Positions 14,835-23,683 of a DNA stretch of 38,574 nucleotides are shown piece after piece (the first letter of the stretch is position 1; the number at the start of each line of letters is the position of its first letter). Source of the DNA: Flavobacteriaceae bacterium (GTDB lineage: Bacteria > Bacteroidota > Bacteroidia > Flavobacteriales > Flavobacteriaceae); contig CANGUZ010000019.1 of NCBI GenBank assembly GCA_947457255.1, positions 1 to 38,574 on the forward strand, in the 5' to 3' direction. A program made the translations under genes and the position numbers. Below the pieces are notes generated by a model. The model was not told the DNA's origin and made no database searches. It saw only the letters and a list, made by a program, of their open reading frames with translations.

Positions 14835-15632
14835 ATGAAATTACAAGTAGACATTAATTTTATCGATCAATATACAAGTTCGTTTATAAAAGTTTTAATC
14901 GATTACTCCCCAAAACTAATTGCAGCCATTTTACTATTAGTTATTGGAATTTGGGCTATAAAAATCATCAATTCTGTTTCTAGAAAAATAATGGTAAAGA
15001 GAGAAATTGAGCCTACACTCATTGAGTTCTTATCTGATATTATATTTTGGGGATTGCGAATTGTTCTTTTTATTGCAGTTATTTCAAAATTAGGCATTGA
15101 ATCGTCTTCATTTGTAGCCATTCTTGGAGCTGCGGGATTAGCCGTTGGTTTGTCACTGCAAGGTTCGCTTTCCAATTTTGCTGGCGGAATGTTAATCATC
15201 TTGTTTAAGCCCTTCAAACTTGGAGATGTTATTGAAGCCCAAGGAGTTTCTGGAACTGTTATTGATATTCAAATTTTTGTAACTCAATTATTAACCGTTA
15301 ACAACCAAGTGGTTTTTGTTCCAAACGGCACATTATCTAACGGAAATATAATCAACTATTCTAAAAAAGAAAATCGACGAACTGATCTAACAATTGGAAT
15401 TTCTAATGATGCAGATATAAAAAAAGCAAAAGCCATCATTTTTAAAACTATAGATAACAATTCTAAAATTTTAAAAACACCAAAACCATCAATCTCGGTG
15501 AAAGAAATTACAGATACTGGGATTAAAATCGCAATTCGGGTTTGGACAAAGAATCAAGATTTTATTGAAGTTAGCTCAGAAATATTAGAAGATTCAAAGA
15601 CAGCTTTAGATTTAGAGAAAATAAAATTTTAG
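14835..15632 (+). CDS. Small-conductance mechanosensitive channel (MscS family)
   Basis: 265-aa inner-membrane channel that opens under membrane tension and releases solutes in hypo-osmotic shock. It has three transmembrane helices: LIAAILLLVIGIWAIKIINS (TM1), FWGLRIVLFIAVISKLGI (TM2) and the pore helix with SSFVAILGAAGLAVGLSLQG (TM3), which has the Gly/Ala-rich packing typical of MscS. A beta-domain follows (LGDVIEAQGVSGTVIDIQIF, VFVPNGTLSNGNIINYS), then the C-terminal alpha/beta domain. The ATG at 14835 (MKLQVDINF) avoids the terminator hairpin. It is convergent with tsaB. Confidence 0.94.
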   Translation: MKLQVDINFIDQYTSSFIKVLIDYSPKLIAAILLLVIGIWAIKIINSVSRKIMVKREIEPTLIEFLSDIIFWGLRIVLFIAVISKLGIESSSFVAILGAAGLAVGLSLQGSLSNFAGGMLIILFKPFKLGDVIEAQGVSGTVIDIQIFVTQLLTVNNQVVFVPNGTLSNGNIINYSKKENRRTDLTIGISNDADIKKAKAIIFKTIDNNSKILKTPKPSISVKEITDTGIKIAIRVWTKNQDFIEVSSEILEDSKTALDLEKIKF

Positions 15633-15652
15633 CCTGCTCACAAAAGTAGCAA

Positions 15653-16321
15653 CTATTTTTTTGAAGTTGTAATCATAAAATCCTTCAAATAATACGGCTC
15701 AAAATATGCAACATCTACCGTGTCATTATTTTTAAACTTTTCAAAACTCAAAGTACTCATTTCATTAGCAGATGGATAAATTTTATCTTCTAAAAAGATG
15801 AAATTTTCTTTAGTTAAAACTGTTTTGCATTTTGAAGCACAATCGCCAACAAAATAAATTGGCAAATCGATTGTTGAAAATGAGTTCTCTTCAATTATTT
15901 CTGCTTGAACTCCTCTTATTTTATTTAACTTAGAATCGAAAATGGCACTGTACACTTCCATTCTTCGTGCATCTATCATAGGAATTATAATTCCATTAGC
16001 AACTTTAACTTGCGAAGCTAAAACTTCAAGCGTATCAATCGCAATTAAGGGAATATCGAGAGCAAAACAAAGTCCTTTAGCCGCAGAAACTCCTATTCGT
16101 AATCCTGTATAAGAACCAGGGCCTTGACTCACTGCGACTGCTGACAAATCTTTACAAGAAATTTCTATTTCACTTAATATTTCATTTATAAAAACATGCA
16201 ATTTTTCAGCGTGAGAATAACCCTCCTCAGCCATTTCTTTACAGAGAATTGTTTTTCCGTCTCTTGCAATGGCTACCGAACAATTTTTGGTAGCGGTTTC
16301 TATATTAAGAATATAAGTCAT
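15653..16321 (-). CDS. tsaB: tRNA threonylcarbamoyladenosine biosynthesis protein TsaB
   Basis: TsaB is the non-catalytic ASKHA-fold partner of TsaD in making t6A37 on ANN-decoding tRNAs. The 222-aa protein begins ILNIETATKNCSVAIARDGK and contains AVSQGPGSYTGLRIGVSAAKG, the family signature, then IPLIAIDTLEVLA and IIPMIDARRMEVYSA. Its ATG overlaps the stop of the efflux adaptor gene by one base (TAATG), so it is translated from the tolC-adaptor transcript. This is an unusual operon partner for a translation gene. Confidence 0.95.
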   Translation of the reverse strand: MTYILNIETATKNCSVAIARDGKTILCKEMAEEGYSHAEKLHVFINEILSEIEISCKDLSAVAVSQGPGSYTGLRIGVSAAKGLCFALDIPLIAIDTLEVLASQVKVANGIIIPMIDARRMEVYSAIFDSKLNKIRGVQAEIIEENSFSTIDLPIYFVGDCASKCKTVLTKENFIFLEDKIYPSANEMSTLSFEKFKNNDTVDVAYFEPYYLKDFMITTSKK

Positions 16322-17625
16322 TATTCTTTAACTGCATTTATATCGTTAGCCGCCGCTATTTTTACTTTATCACCAGAATTCAACTCTTTCGATACGGTAT
16401 TATATGGTCCTACTATTACGACATCGCCAGGTTTTAAACCATCTGTTACTTCAATATTCGTATCGTCTTGAATTCCTGTTTTAATTATTCTAATTTTAGC
16501 TTTTTCACCAACTTTAAGAAAAACACATTCTAATTTTTTGGTGTTTTTTTGTTTCACTTCACTTTCTTGAGCAGCTGGGTCGTCAACAGAAAATGTCTTA
16601 ACCGCAGCTGTATCCGTCTTTACAACAATTGAACTTATAGGTACACCTACCACTTTTTCTTTTCTTTCTGTAATAATATCAACAGTAGCGGTCATACCCG
16701 GTCTAAATGGAGAATACGATGTAGGTTTTCCTAATAATAAATCTTGATAGGATTCTTTTACAATTCGCACTTTAACTTTAAAATTGGTAACTTGATTGGC
16801 AGTAAGAGCTGAACTTGCCGAGTTAGAAATACTTGTAACAATTCCTTTAAAATTTTTCTTTAAATAGGCGTCTACTTGCACACGAGCAGAATCGCCCACA
16901 TTTATTTTTACAATATCATTTTCGTTTACATCAACTTCAACTTCCATATTATTAAGGTTGGCCACTCTTAAAATTTCAGTTCCAGTCATTTGCTGTGTCC
17001 CTAATACTCGCTCTCCTAATTCTACATTTAGCATCGAAATAGTTCCGTCTGCTGGAGCATAAATAGTGGTTCGTCCTAGATTATCCTTGGCTTCGTTTAC
17101 CGTAGCCGAAGCACTTTTTACATTAAAATAAGCCGATTCTTTCGCTGCTTTAGCGCCTTCAAAAGTGGCAATAGCTCTGTCCCAATCTGATTTAGAAATA
17201 ATGCCTTTGTCAAATAAAATTTTATTTCTATCATAATTTGCTTTAGCTTCTTTAAAAGTAGCATCGGCTTGGCTTAATCCCGCTTTAGTTTGTGACAAAC
17301 CCGCAACGGTTCTGTTGTAACCTGAAGTGTATAAATCAGGATTAATTTTAACCAATAAATCTCCTTTTTTTACAACTTGACCCTCTTTTACTGGCAAAGC
17401 AATGATTTCACCAGATACTTCAGATGAAATCTTTACCTCAATTTCAGGTTGAATTTTACCCGTAGCTGAAACCGTTTCAACTATTGTAATTTCATTTACT
17501 TTAGCGACTTCAACATCAAGCGATTTGTCTTTATTGCCAATAATTCCTTTTTTAGAAAGCACCAATAAAACAGCGACTACAACAACTGCTATACCTATTA
17601 TGACATAAATTGATTTTTTTGACAT
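16321..17625 (-). CDS. Periplasmic efflux adaptor (HlyD/MacA-like membrane fusion protein)
   Basis: 434-aa adaptor linking an inner-membrane transporter to TolC. It has an N-terminal anchor helix (IYVIIGIAVVVVAVLLVLS), first lipoyl half VKISSEVSGEIIALPVKEGQ, a coiled-coil hairpin (about residues 100-175), second lipoyl half TTIYAPADGTISMLNVELGE, a beta-barrel domain and a C-terminal membrane-proximal domain (GLKPGDVVIVGPY). MacA-type adaptors serve ABC pumps; the anchor helix and hairpin fit that class. It lies 2 bp after tolC and overlaps tsaB by one base, but no pump gene follows in the window. Confidence 0.9.
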   Translation of the reverse strand: MSKKSIYVIIGIAVVVVAVLLVLSKKGIIGNKDKSLDVEVAKVNEITIVETVSATGKIQPEIEVKISSEVSGEIIALPVKEGQVVKKGDLLVKINPDLYTSGYNRTVAGLSQTKAGLSQADATFKEAKANYDRNKILFDKGIISKSDWDRAIATFEGAKAAKESAYFNVKSASATVNEAKDNLGRTTIYAPADGTISMLNVELGERVLGTQQMTGTEILRVANLNNMEVEVDVNENDIVKINVGDSARVQVDAYLKKNFKGIVTSISNSASSALTANQVTNFKVKVRIVKESYQDLLLGKPTSYSPFRPGMTATVDIITERKEKVVGVPISSIVVKTDTAAVKTFSVDDPAAQESEVKQKNTKKLECVFLKVGEKAKIRIIKTGIQDDTNIEVTDGLKPGDVVIVGPYNTVSKELNSGDKVKIAAANDINAVKE

Positions 17626-17627
17626 GA

Positions 17628-19067
17628 TTATTGTTTTTGAATGATTGGAATTCCGAAATAAAACTCTAACACTTTTACTTTAAAAATATAATCGTATTTG
17701 GTTCTTATTACTTCAGATTGTGCGTTGGAAAATAAGGTCTGAGCTTGATCTAAATCGAATATGTTCATCAACCCAACAGCATAGCGCTCTTTGGCATAAT
17801 TAAATGATTCTTGTCTTGCTTCTAGTGCTGAAACAGCCGATTCATAGGAATTTAAAGCTCCTTTAGCATCTGTAAAAGCAGTATAAACATTTCTCTCTAA
17901 ATCCAATTCTGATTGACTTAATGCTAGCTTACTTCTTTCTAAACCAACTTTAGAACGTGCCACATTATTTTTTACCGAAAAACCATTAAGTACAGGAACG
18001 TTGAGCTGAAAACCAAAATTATGCCCTTTATTTTCTGAAAACTGATCGAAAAAAGGCAATGGTTTGCCTAAAACTAGAGAGCGATTGGGCTGTAACACAT
18101 TTTCATTTGAACCTTCTACGAAACCAATTACTGAAGTAGGATTAGCAATGTCGGGTTCAAATCCTGTAATTCTATCAGCATACCCTATCCTAGTGTTAAA
18201 CCTATAAAAACCTTGAAGACTTGGCTGAAAAGCCCCTTTGGCAATTTTTAAATCTCTTTCAGCTAACTCTAAATTTGTTCGTGCAATTTTAACTTCAACT
18301 CTACTCTCTTTCGCTTTTTGAAAAATAGTCTCTGGAGAGAGTATCATTATTGGGCTTTCTGAAACAGGATAATCGGCATCGGCAATTTCAAAATTTTTAA
18401 AATCATCCAATTGCAAAAGTTGGGCTAAGCTTAATTTTGAAATTAAAAACGTATTTTCGGCCGCAATAACTCTTTGTTTATTTGAAGCCACTGTTGCTTT
18501 TATGTCTAATAAATCGCCTCTTGGTACAGACCCTGCATTTACTAACTCTTCAGTTCGTCTCAATTGTCCTTCGCTGTTCTCGAGCTGTTGGTTTTGTACC
18601 TTAACGTTTTCTTTAGCAAAAAGAATTTGCAAAAAAGCATTAGCTACATTTAATGAAACATCATCTTTCATTTTACTCAAATTATATTGAGCAGCAAGCA
18701 TTCCTAAATTTGATCTTCTAAGTCGATTTTGGTTTTGCAATCCTTTGTAGATATCAATGCCAGCAGTAAGTCCTAAAGAGGTAAACTGAGTAGTTTGATT
18801 TTCTAAAAGACCCGTAGTTATATTTTGGTTCAAACCAATATTCCAAGAATGAGATCCATCGGCATTAATGGTTGGTAAAAAATTCCCAATAGCTTCATTC
18901 TTATCTATTGTTGCTAGTTGACTATCTAATTGGGATTGTTTTATGGATATGTTTTTTTCTAAAGCATAATTTACACATTCTTCAATAGTCCATTTTTTAG
19001 TCTGCGACTGCACTTCCTGACTAAATACAGCTATAAAAACGAAGGTAAAAAAAATAATTTTATTCAT
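17628..19067 (-). CDS. TolC-family outer-membrane efflux protein
   Basis: About 479 aa with signal peptide MNKIIFFTFVFIAVFSQEVQ and two tandem OEP halves. Each has long alpha-helical hairpins (WTIEECVNYALEKNISIKQS at the start; LERNVYTAFTDAKGALNSYE and RYAVGLMNIFDLDQAQTLF in the second half). It forms the trimeric exit duct used with the adaptor encoded 2 bp downstream. The ATG at 19065-19067 is chosen because a longer frame would start at 19091, inside the TACCTTTG promoter box. The substrate is unknown. Confidence 0.92.
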   Translation of the reverse strand: MNKIIFFTFVFIAVFSQEVQSQTKKWTIEECVNYALEKNISIKQSQLDSQLATIDKNEAIGNFLPTINADGSHSWNIGLNQNITTGLLENQTTQFTSLGLTAGIDIYKGLQNQNRLRRSNLGMLAAQYNLSKMKDDVSLNVANAFLQILFAKENVKVQNQQLENSEGQLRRTEELVNAGSVPRGDLLDIKATVASNKQRVIAAENTFLISKLSLAQLLQLDDFKNFEIADADYPVSESPIMILSPETIFQKAKESRVEVKIARTNLELAERDLKIAKGAFQPSLQGFYRFNTRIGYADRITGFEPDIANPTSVIGFVEGSNENVLQPNRSLVLGKPLPFFDQFSENKGHNFGFQLNVPVLNGFSVKNNVARSKVGLERSKLALSQSELDLERNVYTAFTDAKGALNSYESAVSALEARQESFNYAKERYAVGLMNIFDLDQAQTLFSNAQSEVIRTKYDYIFKVKVLEFYFGIPIIQKQ

Positions 19068-19088
19068 ATTATAGAAATGAAAGTGTAG

Positions 19089-19096
19089 CAAAGGTA
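19089..19096 (-). promoter_or_regulatory. -7 box of the tolC-adaptor-tsaB operon
   Basis: On the minus strand this reads TACCTTTG, the same box as the cyoE promoter at 28870. It lies 21 bp before the chosen tolC ATG. The -33 element is not clear. Confidence 0.5.
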
Positions 19097-19288
19097 CTAT
19101 AGATATTTTAAATTAGCTGAAAAGATTGCAAATTTTTAGACGCTATAACACTATAAAAGTAAGTCTCAATTCCTTTTAAAAAGTTACACTATTTTACAAA
19201 TAAATCTAAAGCGATTAAGTAATTTTAAAGTGCTAAATTTATTAACCTACAATAAAAATTTATGCTTTTAAATAAAATGTATAGCAAC

Positions 19289-19320
19289 AAAAAAGCAGTT
19301 TTGATTTCCCAAAACTGCTT
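19289..19320 (-). terminator. Rho-independent terminator of the T9SS-protein operon
   Basis: Perfect 11-bp stem AAGCAGTTTTG/CAAAACTGCTT with a 6-base loop. On the minus strand it is followed by a T tract (complement of 19289-19294). It lies 20 bp past the stop of the T9SS-sorted protein. Confidence 0.9.
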
Positions 19321-19339
19321 CTTATAGATTTTTATGATT

Positions 19340-21169
19340 TTACTTCACTACTATTTGGTGAGTTTCTGTTTGACTGAATCTATAAATTTTTAAAACATAA
19401 ATACCTTTATTCAGTTCTCGTACAGAGAATGTCGCTTTATTGTTATTAATTTCAATTTTTAATTTAGAAATTCCTACCATATCGAAAAGCTCCCCTGAAA
19501 TTTTTTTTCTATCTAAAGAAGTATTGTTTTGATCTTTCAAATCTATATTTACTATACTTTTAGAAGGGTTTGGAAATACGGTGTAAATTGCAGTATTTGG
19601 TTTTGACATTCTAGGCAAAGCGCACCCAACACCTATACCGCTTTGGCAAAGCGTTGGTCTGTATAATGTATACGAAACTCCTCTAGTAGCAAAACCGCAA
19701 CTGTTTACAGGAGTAACGACAACCGCTAAAGACTGCCCTGCAACAATTCCTAACTCTTGTGAAGTTACAGAAACATTTCTATTAATTGCAGGTTTATTAA
19801 ATGTAGAACCATTCCTAGTTATATTATAGCTTACAACTGTAGCATCGGGTGATAGGGTACTAAATATCCAAAATGGACTACCCGTAGCGCTCCCCAAAGG
19901 TAAATTTGTTGGGCTATACGGAAAACCCGAAGGCGAAATTAAACTAGACAACCCAGGAATTCCAAACCAAAACGATTGGGTTTTAGTGGCTGTTTGCCCA
20001 CAAGAGTTGGTAATTGTAGCAGTAAGTGTTTGTTGCCCAATTGCAGAGAATGTTACTATAGTTTGAGAATTAGTGGAACCGCTTAGTGTTGCAATACTTG
20101 GGTTTGATAAACTCCAAGAAACACTCTGGCCACTTAAAACCCCTGATATCGTAAATGTATTCGCACCCGTGCAAACATTAGTAGGATTTGATATTGTGGC
20201 AGCACTAGTAAAAGTTGTAACACCAGTGTTTATTACAAATGTTTTAATGGCTGTTTGCCCGCAAGCATTAGTTATAGTAGCGGTTAATGTTTGCGCACCA
20301 TTGCCATTAAAAGCAACATTTACTTGGCTATTAGTAGGGTTACTAGTTGTTGCTATACTAGGATTCGATAAACTCCAAGCAACAGTTAGTCCTGCTGTGT
20401 TAGAAATAGTATAGGTAGACGTTCCTGTACAAATATTTGTTGCTCCTGAAATAGTAGCCGAGCTGGTAAAAGGAGATAGCGAAACGACACAAGTTCTTGT
20501 AGCTTGCGCTACATTATTTATAAACGGAGTAACTGAAACATTTGACGGAAAAAAATTGGCTGAACTTGGTGTTAATGTTATCGAACTCGAAGTTGAATTT
20601 CCTGACCAATCATTATAACTCCAAGAATAAGCAACATTTGCACCACTTGGTATATTTGCGGGTGTTACTGTAAATGTTCTTGCGCTTGTAGTGCCGCAAG
20701 CTAGAGATAGCGTTGTTGGGGAAAGTGTGAAAGATGGAGTGGGTGTTTTTATTATTGGATAATCGCAAGATTTCGTTTTGATATTACCACTAGTTTCAAA
20801 CTCGATATAAATGCTACTTCCACTAACTTGAACATTAGTTTCATTAATAGAACAAGCAATTGTTGAGGAATAGCTACCACCTGACCAATTTACAGTTTGA
20901 ATGTTTTGTGTGTTTAATACAGTTCCGCCGCTACTACTACTAGATTTAAGATAAATTCTTAATGTACCTGATGGTGATGATACGTCAGTCAAGGTGTAGT
21001 AGAAAGTAAGACTATTATTTACTACAGTTCCAAAATTAATAGTATTGCAATTTGTAACTGTTGTTTGGTTATTTACTCTAACTTCATCAATTTTAGTTTG
21101 TGCAAAAAAATTGTTTGGAATTATGCAAAAAACGATAAGTAAAACTACTTTTTTTATAAATGTATTCAT
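19340..21169 (-). CDS. Secreted T9SS type A sorting-domain protein with PKD-like repeats
   Basis: 609-aa extracellular protein. The signal peptide is about residues 1-24 (LIVFCIIPNNFFAQ). The N-terminal beta domain (~25-140) starts IDEVRVNNQTTVTNCNTINF. Two near-identical Ig/PKD-like repeats follow at ~236-313 and ~321-398, sharing WSLSNPSIAT, QTLTATITN and CGQTA. The last ~75 residues are a type A T9SS sorting domain (VFPNPSKSIVNIDLKD ... LNKGIYVLKIY ... IVVK) that directs export and cell-surface attachment. It lies 16 bp after the beta-barrel gene, so the two are one operon. An adhesin or surface-layer role is inferred. Confidence 0.88.
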   Translation of the reverse strand: MNTFIKKVVLLIVFCIIPNNFFAQTKIDEVRVNNQTTVTNCNTINFGTVVNNSLTFYYTLTDVSSPSGTLRIYLKSSSSSGGTVLNTQNIQTVNWSGGSYSSTIACSINETNVQVSGSSIYIEFETSGNIKTKSCDYPIIKTPTPSFTLSPTTLSLACGTTSARTFTVTPANIPSGANVAYSWSYNDWSGNSTSSSITLTPSSANFFPSNVSVTPFINNVAQATRTCVVSLSPFTSSATISGATNICTGTSTYTISNTAGLTVAWSLSNPSIATTSNPTNSQVNVAFNGNGAQTLTATITNACGQTAIKTFVINTGVTTFTSAATISNPTNVCTGANTFTISGVLSGQSVSWSLSNPSIATLSGSTNSQTIVTFSAIGQQTLTATITNSCGQTATKTQSFWFGIPGLSSLISPSGFPYSPTNLPLGSATGSPFWIFSTLSPDATVVSYNITRNGSTFNKPAINRNVSVTSQELGIVAGQSLAVVVTPVNSCGFATRGVSYTLYRPTLCQSGIGVGCALPRMSKPNTAIYTVFPNPSKSIVNIDLKDQNNTSLDRKKISGELFDMVGISKLKIEINNNKATFSVRELNKGIYVLKIYRFSQTETHQIVVK

Positions 21170-21185
21170 AATTTTATTTTTTTTG

Positions 21186-21752
21186 TTATTTTTCTAAATG
21201 AATTTGAAATCCTAATCGAACATCAAAGTTTTTAAATGTTGAAACACTAAAGTTATTATTAAAAGTATCGACCTGATAATTTAATGTCATTTCTAAAGCA
21301 ACACTACTGTTAAAATATACAACAGGTCCCACTTTTGTAACAAAACCACTATAATTATTGTCAGATGAACTATTTAAAGCATATTGATAAGAAACATGAG
21401 TTAAAATATTTACCCTGTTTTCAGCATTTAAAAGATAATATCTTACAAATGAACCTATACCATAACCCCAATTTCCTGAATCAGAATTATCATTATTTTT
21501 ATTGAATCCTAGAGTTGGAGTTAAACCAACAACAAATTTATCAGCAACAAAATAACCTAAATTAGGTTGAAGGGAAAAACCATAACCACTACCTCGTGAA
21601 ATATCACCAGTAGCTTTAGTTTTAGATTCTGACTTTCCTGACGAAAAAGAACCACTTCCCCCAACCATCCAGTTTCCTTTAGTGATTTGAGCATTAGCAG
21701 TTGCAATTAATAAAATAGTAATCACTATTGTGATCGATTGTAAGGTTTTCAT
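21186..21752 (-). CDS. Outer-membrane beta-barrel protein (OmpW/porin-like)
   Basis: 188-aa protein with signal peptide MKTLQSITIVITILLIATANA and eight-strand-barrel character: GNWMVGGSGSFSSGKSES at the start, LQPNLGYFVADKFVVGLTPT, YGIGSFVRYYLL, VSYQYALNSS, and an amphipathic final strand FKNFDVRLGFQIHLEK. The family is the generic outer-membrane beta-barrel group. The specific role is unknown. It is the first gene of a two-gene operon with the T9SS-sorted protein. A clear promoter box was not found upstream. Confidence 0.8.
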   Translation of the reverse strand: MKTLQSITIVITILLIATANAQITKGNWMVGGSGSFSSGKSESKTKATGDISRGSGYGFSLQPNLGYFVADKFVVGLTPTLGFNKNNDNSDSGNWGYGIGSFVRYYLLNAENRVNILTHVSYQYALNSSSDNNYSGFVTKVGPVVYFNSSVALEMTLNYQVDTFNNNFSVSTFKNFDVRLGFQIHLEK

Positions 21753-21846
21753 AATGTTGTATGTTAATAGTGATTAAAAATTTGTTTTTTCATATTTTTG
21801 AAGTGTTAAATTAAACTTTTGTGAGAGATTGTTTTTTTTTGACTGT

Positions 21847-21877
21847 GAGAGCTGCTACTTCTTGTAGTGGCTTTCTC
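21847..21877 (+). other. Hairpin of unknown function
   Basis: GAGA-GCTGCTAC pairs with GTAGTGGC-TT-TCTC around a TTCTT loop, using two G-U pairs and a two-base bulge. It is followed by TTTTTAT. It looks like a terminator of a plus-strand transcript, but no plus-strand gene lies upstream of it. Confidence 0.35.
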
Positions 21878-22002
21878 TTTTTATAGTGCGTTTATTTCAT
21901 AGTAAAATATTTAAAATTAAAAATAATATATAGTGATGAGTCCTTATGTAGATTTACATAAAAAATCATTGGACATGAATGTCAAAAAATGGTTTAGTAA
22001 TT

Positions 22003-22035
22003 AAATTTAATATACTCCCACGTACTATTAAATTT
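22003..22035. repeat. Perfect 10-bp inverted repeat
   Basis: AAATTTAATA and TATTAAATTT flank a 13-bp spacer. It may be an operator or a transcript hairpin. Confidence 0.6.
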
Positions 22036-22037
22036 AC

Positions 22038-22068
22038 AATCAAGTTGGAGGTGGTATTTAACTTGATT
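22038..22068. repeat. Perfect 9-bp inverted repeat
   Basis: AATCAAGTT and AACTTGATT flank a G-rich 13-bp spacer (GGAGGTGGTATTT). It lies 2 bp after the previous inverted repeat and has the same spacer length, so both may form stacked hairpins in one RNA. Confidence 0.6.
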
Positions 22069-22110
22069 TGCTCTTAACGAACTAACATAGGTAAAAGTAA
22101 GAAAATTTTC

Positions 22111-22130
22111 AAAAAAAAAAAAAAAAAAAA
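22111..22130. repeat. Homopolymer run of twenty A
   Basis: Uninterrupted A20 in the spacer upstream of the DUF4403 gene. Its length makes it prone to slippage and to sequencing error. Confidence 0.9.
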
Positions 22131-22269
22131 TTAACTTTATTTTAATAAAAGTTATTAACCGTTTTATTTTGTTAATTTATTACATATTGCTTTTTATTTC
22201 CTGTTGTTTATTGCTAAAAAACTGTTTTAAAAATAGTAAACTATTAACGGATAATATAATGTGTTTACT

Positions 22270-22277
22270 TAATTTTG
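22270..22277 (+). promoter_or_regulatory. -7 box of the DUF4403 gene
   Basis: TAATTTTG fits TAnnTTTG, 20 bp before the ATG at 22298. It supports that start over more upstream in-frame codons. The -33 element is weak. Confidence 0.45.
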
Positions 22278-22297
22278 CTTCATCAAATACTTTTAGA

Positions 22298-23683
22298 ATG
22301 TTAAACTATTTTTACTTTATACTGCTTGCATCATTTTTTGTTAGCTGCTCCTCATCTCAAAAAATTGCCGCTTTAAAACCAGAACCTGATGATGCATCAC
22401 CTTTACTTTATGATAATGTAATTTCGTTTCTTAATTTACCTATCAAACTTAAACTTCAAGAAGTAGCCAATCAAACCAATAAAACGCTGAATGGTTTAAT
22501 TTATGAAGATAACAACATCGAAGACGACGATTATGAGGTAAAAATTTGGAAGTTAGCTCCTATTACTCTTGAAAATGAAAACGGAAAAATAAAAACCATT
22601 TTACCTTTAAAAGCCTTTGTGAAATACCGAATTGGAACTAATAAATTAGGACTTTCATTGTATAATACTAAGGAATTTAATTTTAATGGCGATGTTACTT
22701 TATTAAGTAATGTAGGCTTAACGAATTGGAAATTAAAAACAAATACCGAGCTAAAATCATTAGATTGGAAAGAGAGTCCAACTGTAACTGTTTTAGGAAA
22801 AGCAATTCCGATTACCTATCTAATAAATCCAGCGATTCGGATTTTTAGATCAAAAATCGAAAAAAGTATTGATGATGCCATCGAAAAATCGGTTGATTTT
22901 AAGCCCAATGTTTTGGATGCTTTAGAAAAAGTTTGTAGCCCTTTCGAAATGAGTGAAGCCTATCAAAGTTGGCTTCGAGTAGTTCCTTTAGAATTATATA
23001 CTACAGAAGCCAAACTGCAAAGAGAAGTGATTTCGTTTGAAATGGGCTTGAAATGCAACATGGAAACTTTAATTGGACAAAAACCAGTCTCAAAATTTGA
23101 TCGCGACAAAATTGTTTTAAAACCCGTTCTAAAAATGCCTCAGCGTGTTTCTGCAAATATTGTTGCTGTTTCTGGCTATGAAGAAGCTTCGAAAATAATG
23201 ACTAAAAATTTTTCGGGACAAACATTTGGAACTGGGAACAAAAAAATAACGGTTCAAAATGTAGCTATTTGGCATAAATCGGGTAAAATGATTATTGCAT
23301 TAGATGTGATTGGGAGTTTAAACGGAAAAATATATCTCGCTGGATTTCCTCAATACAATGATAAGTCGAAAGAAATTTATTTTGACGAATTGGATTATGC
23401 TATAGATACCAAAAACAAATTGTTACGAACTGCCAATTGGCTTGCTCAAGGTTATGTTTTAGCAAAAATTCGTGAAAGTTGCAGGTATTCTATAAAACCT
23501 AATTTAGAAGAAGGCAAACAAAATATTCTTAAATATTTAAAAAATTATTCGCCAATGCCAGGAGTTTTTGTAAACGGAACAGTTGACGACATTCAGTTTC
23601 AAAAAATTCAATTAACCAACAAAGCTATTATAGCTTTTGTGAAAGTAAATGGCGATATAACGATAACTGTTGATGGTATTTAA
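22298..23683 (+). CDS. DUF4403 family lipoprotein
   Basis: About 461-aa exported lipoprotein. The signal peptide MLNYFYFILLASFFVSC ends in a lipobox with Cys17 as the lipidation site. The body (YDNVISFLNLPIKLKLQEVA, KIWKLAPITLEN, ILPLKAFVKYRIG, AIPITYLINPAIRIFRSKIE) follows the DUF4403 pattern; I recall these as large beta/alpha domains related to lipid-binding tubular folds, but their function is unknown. The frame is open back to 22169. The ATG at 22298 gives a proper lipoprotein signal, and the promoter box lies just ahead of it. The gene is convergent with the cytochrome-linked operon with no gap between stops. Confidence 0.85.
   Translation: MLNYFYFILLASFFVSCSSSQKIAALKPEPDDASPLLYDNVISFLNLPIKLKLQEVANQTNKTLNGLIYEDNNIEDDDYEVKIWKLAPITLENENGKIKTILPLKAFVKYRIGTNKLGLSLYNTKEFNFNGDVTLLSNVGLTNWKLKTNTELKSLDWKESPTVTVLGKAIPITYLINPAIRIFRSKIEKSIDDAIEKSVDFKPNVLDALEKVCSPFEMSEAYQSWLRVVPLELYTTEAKLQREVISFEMGLKCNMETLIGQKPVSKFDRDKIVLKPVLKMPQRVSANIVAVSGYEEASKIMTKNFSGQTFGTGNKKITVQNVAIWHKSGKMIIALDVIGSLNGKIYLAGFPQYNDKSKEIYFDELDYAIDTKNKLLRTANWLAQGYVLAKIRESCRYSIKPNLEEGKQNILKYLKNYSPMPGVFVNGTVDDIQFQKIQLTNKAIIAFVKVNGDITITVDGI

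Larger units (their letters stand above)
21753..22297. other. Long AT-rich intergenic region (545 bp) with hairpins and A20 tract
   Basis: I find no convincing gene here. It contains a hairpin with two G-U pairs at 21847-21877, two inverted repeats at 22003-22068, a run of twenty A at 22111-22130 and a TAATTTTG box at 22270-22277. It separates two divergent genes and is far longer than needed for their promoters, so it may encode a small RNA or regulatory sites. Confidence 0.6.

Noticed and set aside
20073..20414. 113-aa plus-strand ORF inside the T9SS-sorted gene.
   Set aside because: It is antisense to the two PKD-like repeats and repeats only because they do; it has no promoter or family match.
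22169..22297. Longer N-terminus of the DUF4403 protein starting from a TTG.
   Set aside because: The extra residues lie across the promoter box, and the ATG at 22298 gives a proper lipoprotein signal.
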